Shown here one piece after another: positions 51,801 to 63,800 of a stretch of DNA of 64,000 bases; positions within the stretch are counted from its first letter, which is position 1, and each line of letters begins with the position of its first letter. The stretch comes from Achatina immaculata. Its lineage: Eukaryota > Mollusca > Gastropoda > Stylommatophora > Achatinidae. The notes beneath the pieces are model-generated. The model did no database searches, was not told where the DNA came from, and was given only the letters and a program-made list of their open reading frames with translations. A program made the translations under genes and the position numbers. The stretch spans positions 1,370,501-1,434,500 of the forward strand of contig CM019716.1 of NCBI GenBank assembly GCA_009760885.1, written 5' to 3'.

Positions 51801-54800
51801 TAGTTTACTGATCTGGTAGTACCATGTTCAAGTCCCAGCGATGGAATTTTTTTCTGATATACACCAACAAAAAAAAAAAGAAAAAGGACCTAGGGTCCAC
51901 CCAGCCTCTAAAAATGGGTACCAGAGAAATTTGGGAAGGTAAATGTGGCCAGTTGTGATACTTACATCACACTTTCATGTGCTGATGGTCTTGGAAATAT
52001 GGAGCTAACACCATATCTCCAATCCGCTGCTGGCGAGATCCTTCAGCTGCCGTGTGTGGAGCGGTGCTCCTCCCAGTCAATGAAGAAAGGTGCAAATGGG
52101 GTTGCCATGCGGCATCACTGTGGAAATGGTGGTAGAAAGGATAAAAACAAAGCAAACAGTCAAATCACGGCACCTCTGGTCTTGAGGTTGGCCATGTCCT
52201 AAGTGCACTCATATCGAGTGAAATGCCTGAACTGGTGTAACCCAGAGGTTAAGACACTGCTGGTGAGACTCTTAGGATGCCATGCGTGGAGTGAAGCTCC
52301 TCCTGGTCAAGGAAGAAACTGCGGAAAAGAAGTAAGGGTTGCTGTACAGCGCCACTGTGAAAAGGTGGAGGAAAGGATAACGTGAAGTTTAATCGGTATG
52401 TCCAGTAGTATCGCTGCGAGAGCTACACATACCACGGCACCTCTGCTCTAGAGGCCGGCTACATCCGAAATACATCTACACTGGTGAAATATACCTAAAC
52501 CGGCGTACACCAGGGGTGAAACTTGATGGCTAGGCATGTCACACCACCTCCGCTTTAGAGGTCGGTCACGCCCGATATACACCCATACTGGTGAAATATG
52601 CCTAAACTGGCTCACACCAGGGGTGAAACTTGAAGGCTACGCACATCACGGTACCTATGTTCTAGAGGTCGGTCATGTCCCAAACACACCCATACTGGGA
52701 TAATATGCCTAAACTGGCTCAACCCAGGGGTGGAAGTCACTAGTGGCAAGGATTCATCCTCCTGGACAAAAGCTCCATCCTGGTCATAACTAGGAAGGGT
52801 AGCGGCCACAACCACAAAATGCTGAAGTCGGAGACACTTGACCAGGGCAGTCTAGATAGGCAACCACCTCTCACCCGGCGGGGATGTATGCGTATCCTAA
52901 TCACGCTGAGGTTTTCCGGTGAGAAAGTCCAGCACCGGACTGGATGGGCAACCACCTCTCACCCGGCGGCGATACACGGGTATCTCAAAACACGTCGAGG
53001 TTTTCCGGTGAGAAAGTCCAACTCTAAACTAAACTAGTGCAACGAAAACCACAGTGTCACGCAATCCCGCTTCTGAGACCCACCAAGAATACAGGCCCAA
53101 GCCCCACGATACTCTGAACCACTTGTGGTCCTCTCAGGGATCTCGTGTGGTCTTTTCAGGGACCACATGGGGGACCACGGGACTTAACAAGGATCACAGG
53201 TGTAAATTCAGTGGGATCACAGGGCAGTCTTGGTGGTAGAAGCAAACAAAGAAGAAGAAGAAGATATCCCCAACATGCCTTGATGGCATGGAAACAAGAA
53301 TTTTACCCTTTTTTTTTTGTTGAATATCAAGTGCTGCTTGACTTTAAAAAAAACACATGATATTGGACATCTATCATTATTTATGGCAGTTTAGTATGTT
53401 TTATTTACAACTAGCTTCTGTGGATTATGAACACAGAAGCAGACAAAATTTCATAAATATACATACATGAATTACAAAAAACAGTGAAATTTATCCAAGA
53501 GACAGGACTGCAGATATAGACAGACAGTGCGAACGAAGAAGAAGAAGAATAAATATACAAACTGCTGTATATGAAATATTGCCCAAAAAAATTATTTTCA
53601 AACACTATAATTTTAGTTGGATATCTTCCCCAGTTCATAGCATAAATTCAGAAAATACCATATTATCATTTCCAGTTCAGAATGTAGCTGTTTTACTGTA
53701 TGATTTTGTGCTTCAGGGTAGTATGGTTGAAGTAGCTGTTTTACTGTATGATTTTGTGCTTCATTGTAGTATGGTTGAAGTAGCTGTTTTACTGTATGAT
53801 TTTGTGCTTCATTGTAGTATGGTTGAAGTAGCTGTTTTACTGTACGATTTTGTGCTTCATTGTAGTATGGTTGAAGTAGCTGTTACAGTGATGCTTGCAC
53901 TGAATCATGGAGAAACAGTTCAGCCGTGACCTATTAATTTAATCTTATATCCTTCCCGTGCCGTTAGACGTCACATAGGGCTCGCAAAGTAGTTCGCCAA
54001 TTTTTCCTGTCTTCGGCGAGTCTTTCAACCTCAACAAAGGATTTTATGCCTGTTAACTTGGCCTCTCTTAATAATGTTCTCTTCAGAGTTTCACGTGGTC
54101 TGCCCCTTTTTCTTCGGCCTGTTGTGTTCCACTTGATAGCTTGTTTTGGGATTCTCTGCTCATTCTTCTCATCAAGTGGCCAACATATGTCCATCTCCTT
54201 TTCCTGATCACCCGTGAGACTGGTTGTTGTTCAGTCATCTGTCTTATCTCTGCGTTGTTCTTGAATTCATTCCACTTGATGCTGAGTATTTTCCTTAGGC
54301 ATTTGTTTTCAAAAGAGTCTAATTTCTTTTCTATTTCTTTAGTTGTTTTCCAGCTTTCGCATGCATAAATGAGGGTGGATATTACATTTGAATTGAATAG
54401 TCTTAACTTGGTTTTTGTGCTTATAACTTTTGAATTCCATATGTTCTCAAGATTCTTGAAGATTGATGCTGCTTTTGCAATTCTGATCCTAACTTCCTTT
54501 CTAGTGTCACCATCCTGGTCTATGTAGCTGCCAAGGTATGCAAATTGATTGACTTCTTCAATATCTGTCCCTTCTATGTGTATTTTTCCATTTTGGTTGA
54601 TGGGAATTTTCATTATTTTTGTTTTGTCCTTGTTAATTTCAAGTCCTATTTTGCTAGCCAGTGAAGACAGGCTATCTGTTTTTTCTTGCATGGAATTCAC
54701 ATTATTACTGATAAGAGTTATGTCATCAGCAAAATCAAGATCTTCTAGTTGGGTCCCATGTACCCAGTCAATACCTGTGTTACCTGTGCAGCATTTTTTC

Positions 54801-57800
54801 ATTATGAAGTCTATTGTAATCCCAAAAAGTAAAGAGACAGTATACATCCTTGTTTCACGCCTGTTTCAATCTGGAACCATTCACTCATCCCTTCTTCTGT
54901 CTTGACTGCACAACCATATCCATTGTATAAGTCCTTAATGATGTTGACAATTTTAGATGGTATTCCATATAGACATAAAATTCTCCATAATGAATCTCTG
55001 TGTATGCTATCAAATGCCTTCTTAAAATCTATGAAATTCAGTATTAATGGTTTCTGCTTTTCAATATGTTCTTCAAGTATTATTCTGAGAGTAAAGATCT
55101 GGTCGAGACAGCTTCTCCCTTTTCGAAATCCTGCTTGTTCTTCTCTCATTGCAGTATCCACTATATCTTTGAGTCTATTCAAAATGACCTTGCAGAATAC
55201 TTTTGACACAACTGATATTAAGGTTACTCCTCTCCAGTTGTTACAGTCACTAAGGTTGCATTCCAAGAGAAAAACCTTGTACTAGCAGCGTGGATAGACC
55301 TAAAGAAAGCCTTTGATAAAGTATGGAAAAAAGGTCTGCTGTGGAAACTAAGAAACTGCAATGTGAATGGAAGACTGTACAACTGGATAAAGTCCTATTT
55401 ACACAATAGAAGAGCTAGAGTAGTAATGGATAGACACAAAAGTCAAAAGTACTTCTGCGACACGGTGTACCACAAGGAGGAGTCCTTTTGCCTACACTAT
55501 TCCTTGTATTCATTAATGACCTGGTCAAGGAACTTCCCTATGGAATCAAAGCGGCACTGTATGCAGATGATCTGGTCATGTGGTGTACAGATGAATATGC
55601 GACAGTTGCTACACAGAGACTCCAAAGAGCAGCAGACATCATGATCATCATGGACAAACAAATGGTGTGTAAGTATCAACACAGAGAAATCAAGTACCAT
55701 TCTGTTCACTCTCTCATCTAAACAGAAAGCAGGTAAGATCCTTGTAAATGAAATATCCTTAAGGATGGACAACCAACCCACTTACTTGAGAGTGACTCTT
55801 GACTCAAAACTGACTTGGAAGCAACACATCAACAGTGCAGAAGCAAAAGCCAGAAGAAAACTAGCCATATTAAGAAAATTGAGTGGAACCACATGGGGAG
55901 CTAGTGAAAGAATCCTCAAGAATGTATATCGGCAAAGTATTCTACCACATTTAGAATATGGCTCAACATCTTGGTGCACAGCATCAAACACTACGCTGCA
56001 TAATCTAGACAAGGTTCAAAATCAGTCACTACAGATTATCACAGGTGCCATGAGGTCCACACCAATAGTAGAAATGCAGAAAATAGTTGATGTTCAAGCG
56101 CTAAAGGAACGTAGAGACACAAAGGTCATGACCATGGGAGAGAAATTCCTTAGCTCTGTAAGCCATCCCCTGAAGGAGAGATTCAATAACTTGGCATTAA
56201 GTTGGCTTAAAAGAAGCAGCTTCATTCACCAGGCCAAGCGTATGCGTAAGCTGATACCTGACCTTCCAACTGTAGTCGCTCCATTATCATCTGTACCAGA
56301 GCATACACCATGGAAAGGAGCAGATTATACACAAATAACTATTCAGACTGAAGTGAAAGGTGTGCAGAATGGTGAGATGCAAAGCAGCCTTGTAAGATCA
56401 ACAGCCACACTTAGTGTTCTAGATGACAAATATCCATGTGACACCTGGATACGTGTGTATACAGATGGATCTGCACACAATGCCATAAAGAATGGAGGGG
56501 CAGGAGCACATATTGAATATCCAAACAACACCACTGACAAGATTTCCATACCCACTGGAAAATACTGCAACAACTTTGATGCAGAAGTTAGGGCAGTTAT
56601 TGCTGCAGTTGAAAAACTATCAGACTCCAGAATTGATACATGTCCTGTAGTAATTCTCACAGATGCAAGATCAGTACTGGAAGCTCTTCAGTGCAACAAA
56701 CTACCAGACCTTAAGGATGCCTTGTCAAAAATTGGCTTACAACATGGAATCACTTTGCATTGGATTCCCTCCCACTGTGGGATACCAGGCAATGAGAAAG
56801 CCGACCATCTGGCCAAAGAGGGCACTGAAATGGAGCAACTAGACATACCAATCACCTATAATCAGAAGAAAAGCATGATAAAAACCTACAGGAAGCCACA
56901 AACACCACCACATGATGACTATCACATGCTAAACAGAAAGGAACAAGTCACCATCTTCCGTCTCCGAACAGGACACACCCGACTCTGAAGTCATATGTAT
57001 ACAAAGTTTAAGGTGGGTACTACCAATCTATGTACATGTGCCCAGGTGCTCCAAACTGTGGAACATATCCTCCAGAACTGCACCAACTATGAAACACTGA
57101 GAAATAATTACTGGTCCAGTGAAACCACTAAAGAAGATAAGCTTTATGGTTCCATACATGAATTACAAAAAACAGTGAAATTTATCCAAGAGACAGGACT
57201 GCAGATATAGACAGACAATGCAAACGAAGAAGAAGAAGAAGACTTATACAGGTCTTTTATACTTTTTAAAGGGGGTGAAGATGCTGTCCGATGAGGCATT
57301 CAGCGACCCTTAACTGATAAGCCAGCATTAGGGTTAGTGAACCACAGCTGTGGGACCCCCAGTAACAGGCCTAGCCTGGCTAATGGGGTAGGGATCGCCA
57401 TACCATGGTGGTGGAGTCTGCTAAAGTAGCATTGCACACCCCCTGCTTTTTAGCTGTACTCCGGGACTGAAAAAGTAGCTGCCATAACCCATTCCCACGC
57501 CAATATGAGCTGTGCCTTAACACCTCTACAGCATCGGCTGCAAAGAGCAGCAGCTCACAGTTACAGGGAGTTCGTAAAAGTACAAGTACAATACTTTTTA
57601 GAAGCTGAAAAATAGTATAAGCAAGTATATTGTAATTTTGCAGACTGAGCTTTGAGTTTTAAGCTTTTTTTTTACCACTTTGACACTCTCACTAACCAGG
57701 CTTCCACTTGAGTGGTACAGTTGTGACAACACAGAATGTGGGCCAAGGTCAGAGCAAGGGCAATTTTAATGTTGCCGTGGTGTTTGACAGGCGCAGAATT

Positions 57801-60800
57801 TCATCCTGTACTTGCACTTGTGGCAGCAATGCTTTGTGGTGTTGTCATGTTGTGGCTCTGTGTCTGTTTAGAATACACCAGGTAAGACACCGCATGCATA
57901 TGGTATGTGGCTTTTTTTTTTTTTTAAATTCATGACATAAGGCAGATAAATAACTGAGTGAAGATGTGAGGCAACATTTCATCATTTGTTAAAAAGAAAA
58001 AAAACCGATGGTTAATGTTCAGCTTTGGTATTTGTAGCATAAATTTGGCAGTAATCATGTTATTGTGAATTAATCTTCATTCCTTATGAATGTTTGAAGA
58101 TTTCATAATTGTTAATGGGTTGTTTAATTGGGTCATTGGATTTGAGCCAATGCAAGTGTTTGTAGTTTTCAGTGTAGATGACTGTACTTTTTTTTTCATA
58201 TTTGGAATTAAATTATTTAAATGTATTAACATCACATTTAAAGATAATTATGAAAAAAAAATGCAGAGTTGATTCATTTACACATTTTCATCAGCTGTAG
58301 AAAATTCATAACAAAGTCAGTAAATCACAACAGGAAGTGTAAGAATGCCCCCAAAAAGACAGATTTTGTAGGATACTAGAAATGTATATCCATGACTTTA
58401 GACTGCGATTAGCCGAGCAGTCACTGCCCAGTGCATGGCAGCAATAAATTCTGTCCACTTCACACAGTCTGCAGCCAGTCTTTGTGTTGGTCCCTGGCTG
58501 CGTTGCATATTGTTCAGCTGGGCCACTGTAGTTCTTCATCAGGTTGTCTTTGGTCCACATCTATCTCTCTTTCCATGGCTGTTTTAGTGATGTTGAGATT
58601 TTTTTCAGAGCACATGACCAGTCCATTTTCAGCATGTGCAATAAAAACAGACTGTGTGTGAGAAATTGTTGGTATAGAATGGTTGCCCTCAAGGGTTATA
58701 GAATAATGAGAAATTGTGGGATTTTTCTTTTAGCATACCTTGTTCTTCATTACATCTTGTTTTTTTAAGGCATCTGCTTGAAGATGTTTCTTCAAAGTAT
58801 GTTATGCATTGACTCCTCCTTTCTTTTACTGGTTTAATCTCCAACATTGAATTCTGATAGTATATTTGGACTATAATGGCCACTTTTCTCTTGATCAACA
58901 ATAATGAGTGTAGAATATTTGAGATGTCTAATACATTTTCTCTTGTACACGTAGCCAATTGTACCTTGATGGTGCTGGATAGAATTAAATGGATTCATTT
59001 ATAACATTTTTAGTATCCCAGGTAAGAGAATTCAGTTTCTTTTTATTCATATGTTTATGAATTATCTAGACTTAATTTGAGAATTTACTTCTTGATGTTA
59101 TCTTCTTAAGGCCAACTCTGTGTGTCTGCGTGCTCCTGTGTCAGAATCATTGTCCCGCCTTCGTAGAGACCAGCTACAAAAATTTGCTCAGTACCTCATC
59201 AGTTACTTACCCCAGCAGGTTGGTACAGAGGCCTTTAATGCTCATAACCAAGATTAAAGTGTGCAGATATATCTGAAAAAAGTTAGCAGCTACATCCTTT
59301 TCAGGTCTTTTTTTTTAGCCCTGTTATTTCGTGGAGGCACATAGGGGATGTGGTGTTGGTGTCTGTATTTTCCTTGGCCCGTGTCAGGACGCTAAAGTGT
59401 GATGCGGCCATCTTTCCTTCCCCAGCTTCAACTACAGAAGAAACCTGGTATCTTTCTACAGCTGGGTGGCTGGGGTGCTTCTGGCCAGATTCAAACCCCA
59501 ACCTTTGCCATGAGATACTAGTACACTAACCACTTCACCACTCCAGCACATTTTCAGTTATTACTTTTTATTTAAGTATCTTCTTTGCTGTGGCAAAATT
59601 TGGACACTGACACCATATCCTCTGTGCCTCTAAGGCATGACAGGATTACCTTTACTTTTTTTTTACTTTTTTTTTTTAAACTTTGCTGTGGCTCAGGTAA
59701 TTTTTATTTTTTTAAATAAATGGGGCCAAATTGTACATAATGTCCCATTTTGCCCTTATCCATTAACAGTTGTGTGTGTAGTATAATCAGTGGAGATAGA
59801 CATTCTCTTTTTTAAAATTTGTTGTATGTCAGTATCCATTCATATGCAGCAGGTTTGACAGGAGGGTAATGAGCTGGAGTAGAATCATGCTTTCAGTCCA
59901 AGACTAACTGAGAGACTGTATCACTATCAGTTAAGGCCAGTAATGTCCTCCCACTTTTACTATATAGGTTCAAATTGATTTGATTGTAGAAGTGAAATCT
60001 TACAATCTTATGTATTGACACTGTGAGGAATAATATAACTTTCTTATATAACAATTTCTCAAGGAATGCTGTATTCAGATACTGCAAATTCTCTTGGAAG
60101 AATGAAAATAAATCTTTTTGTTGTAGGTTATTATTGTGGGTTGTATTGATAAATTTTGATTCTGCTTCCTAGATCCTGCCAACTGCCCAGCAGATACTGG
60201 ATGAGTTACTTTCATCACAGGAGACAACTATGAACACAGCTTATGGTGCACCAGGTATGGATGTTCACACTTACGTTTACTTAGTTGAGCAGCTTAGCTT
60301 CTGATTACTAGCTGTTTCTCTAGTTGAGCAGTGTGGCTTCTGACACCATGTTGGTAGCTTTTCATTTCCTGTTGCATGATGATATTTGTTAGAAAAAAAA
60401 AAAAACAGAATCATTGAAGTCTTGAAGTAAGCGTGGCAAGGTAAGGTTTATATACACAACAGTATTCATGTCATAGTCTGTGTGTGTAATCTACATTTTA
60501 AAAAAATTTGGATAGTAAGTTAACCCCAAGCAAATGTTGAGTCAGTGCTGAAACATATATTAGTGTGTGAATCTCTCATCAAGTTTCAACATATCAATAA
60601 CAGGACTAGATCTAGAAGTCTAGATGTAGATATAATGGATCCAAGATTATAATTGTTCTGTCCCATGGCAGTAAAGTTGACTTGGTTTTCTCGTGACATT
60701 TATTTGTATATTACAGATCCTACTGCAGGTCCATCGGCTAGTGAACAGACTTCTTGGTCCCTTGATGAATCTATGCTGCATGCCAACATCAAGAAGACTC

Positions 60801-63800
60801 TTGTTAAATTTTGTATTCCAGCACCAATTGTATTTAGGTCAGTTTTTTATAGCTTCGTTCTAACTTTGTTTCGTTTAATTGTGTCAGCATGACTAGATAT
60901 TTTTGATATATAAAACACATTAATTTACTGTATGCAAACATATTTGCATTGTGGTTCTACAGTACTGACAGCGGGGATTGCCTAAATTACACTAATAAGT
61001 CAAAATAACCCATAAACTTGTGCAGGATAGGTCTTTCTTTCATGAGAATAAACATCACTGACTGGCCATGGGAGCTCACATAAAAGTGTCATATTTTGAT
61101 ATTAGAAGGCATGGTTTTGAGATAGAAGAGAATGTTTTAATGTTTCTTGGTTCAGAAAGTCAAGATTTCAAAACTTGTCATTTTTCAATACTGATGTTCT
61201 GAAAGTGGAAAGTTTGTTCTGTGTATTAACATGGGCTGTAGAAGGATGAAGCTCAGTGTCACTTGCAGTATTAACTGTAGGTATTTATAAAATGATGCAA
61301 ATTTTGATTCCTTTCAAACCAAGCATCTGCGTAATATCAAAGGTGTGTTCTGGTTAAATACATAGGAAATGGCATTTTGTTAAGACCTATGGACACGACA
61401 CCATTGTCTGCAGTGACTGAAGGGAAGAGGTGGAGATTGACTGGCCATGTTATGAAAAAAATACAGATGAATCCTTACCACAGACAGCTTTATGGGAGAA
61501 AAGAAACATGAGATTGCCCAAAGTGATGCTGGTAAACAAAGGACTTATATGGGAAACAGCCAGGGAAGACCAAAAGAGGTGGAAATCTCTTGCTACAAGC
61601 AGCCCAGTGTGTCTTGGACACTTAAGGACAAAAGAGAGTAGGGAGGGATTTATAATTTGGAATTATATAACTTTGAAATACAATTTTTTTCATATTTTAG
61701 TGATGTCAACTACTTGACAGCAAGTGCACCACCAGCAGCTACTGAGTGGCAAAGTCTTTTACGACCACTACGAGGCAGGGAACCAGAGGGGATGTGGAAC
61801 TTACTTTCCATTGTCAGGGAAATGTTTCGCCGTCATGACAGTAACTCCGTGCCCTTGTTGGAGATTCTGACTGACGAAGTCTTGCAGTGTGAGCAGGTAA
61901 GAACACAGAAATTGTAGATTTCTTACTGCATGTTTATAGAAACAGTAGAACATTGTGCAGTCAAGACAGAAGAAGGGATGAGTGAATGGTTCCGGATTGA
62001 AACAGGCGTGAAACAAGGATGTATATTGTCTCTTTTACTTTTTGAAATTACAATAGACTTCATAATGAAAAAATGCTGCACAGGTAACACAGGTATTGAC
62101 TGGGTACATGGGACCCAACTAGAAGATCATGATTTTGCTGATGACATAACTCTTATCAGTAATAATGTGAATTCCATGCAAGAAAAAACACATATCCTGT
62201 CTTCACTGGCTAGCAAAATAGAACTTGACAAGGACAAAACAAAAATAATGAAAATTCCCCTTAATCAGAATGGAAAAATACACATAGAAAGGAAAGATAT
62301 TGAGGAAGTCAATCAATTTGCATACCTTGGTAGCTATATAGACCAGGATGGTGACACCAGAAAGGAAGTTAGAATCAGAATTGCAAAAGCAGCATCGATC
62401 TTCAAGAATCTTGAGAACATATGGCATTCAAAAGTTGTAAGCACAAAAACCAAGTTAAGACTATTCAGTTCAGATGTAATATACACCCTCATTTATGCAT
62501 GCGAAAGCTGGAAAACAACTAAAGAAATAGACAAGAAATTAGACTCTTTTGAAAACAAATGCCTAAGGAAAATACTTGGCATCAAGTGGAACGAATTCAA
62601 GAACAATGCAGAGGTAAGACAGATGACTGAACAAGAACCGGTCTCATAGGTGATCAGGAAAAGGAGATGGACATATGTTGGTCACTTGATGAGAAGAAAT
62701 GATTAGAGAATCCCAAAACAAGCTATCAAGTGGAACACAGCAGGCCATAGAAAAAGAAGCAGACCGCATGAAACTCTGAAGAGGACATTGTTAAGAGAGG
62801 CCAAATTAACAGGCATAAAATCCCTTGATTAGGTTGAGAGACTCGCCGAAGACAGGAAAAATTGGTGAACTACTTTACGAGCCCTATGTGATGTTTAACA
62901 GCATCGGAAGGATATAAGATAAGAAGACCATACACCTGGAAGACAACTTTTTTTTTTTTTTAACAACTTGAATTCATGAGTGAGTGTATGAATATTCACA
63001 AAGAATTTTTGATCGGGCCAGATTTATAATGACATGATAGTCTACTGCAGCGGTTCTCAATGTTTTTACAGCCAAGGACCTCTGTTAAATTGTGGACCAC
63101 CAGTTTATATGGAGTACATGATAGTCTACTGCAGCGGTTCTCAATGTTTTTACAGCCAAGGACCTCTGTTAAATTGTGGACCACCAGTTTACATGGAGTA
63201 CTGCAGTGCCATAAACACTAAATTGTTTTTAATTCAATAGATGGCACTTAATTCCAAATTGACACCACAGCTGCAGACCACCCGATAATGCAATGTGGGC
63301 AGTGAGGTCTACAGACTGCAGGTTGGGAACCACTATTCTAGTGGATACAGTTGCTTGGCTTATTCAGATTTTTTTTCTGTTGGTCTTTCTTACTCCTTTA
63401 GGGGGTGAAGACACTGTCCAATGAGGCATCAGTGACACATAGCTGATACGCTAGCGTCAAGGTTAGCAAACCATATTATTGACTCCATTTAGAGGGCACC
63501 AGTGTGAGGTAGAATAGATTTTTGGTTAGCTTTGGTTCAGCAACCAGTTACTAGAGGGCACCAGTGTGAGGTGGTAGAGTAGATTTTTGGTCAGCAGTGG
63601 TTCAGCAACTATGATACAGCAGTCAACCATGGGTCACTAATCTCACTTTCAACCAACTTAAGTATGCAATCTGCAGCCACCTTGTAACTATTGCCCCATC
63701 TATTTATTGCTATGAATTTATTGCTTTAGGAGGATATCTTGCAGACTGTCAACAAACACCCTTTTGAATTGAACATTTGTATTTCTTAGCATTAATCGTA

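Noticed and set aside
53579..53929. 116-codon frame with repeated VAVLLYDFVL
   Set aside because: It is generated by the 48-bp minisatellite; no start context, partner exon or homologue recognised.
55765..56988. 407-codon frame as a host gene
   Set aside because: It is RT thumb plus RNase H of LINE B with upstream frameshifts and a GAA tail.
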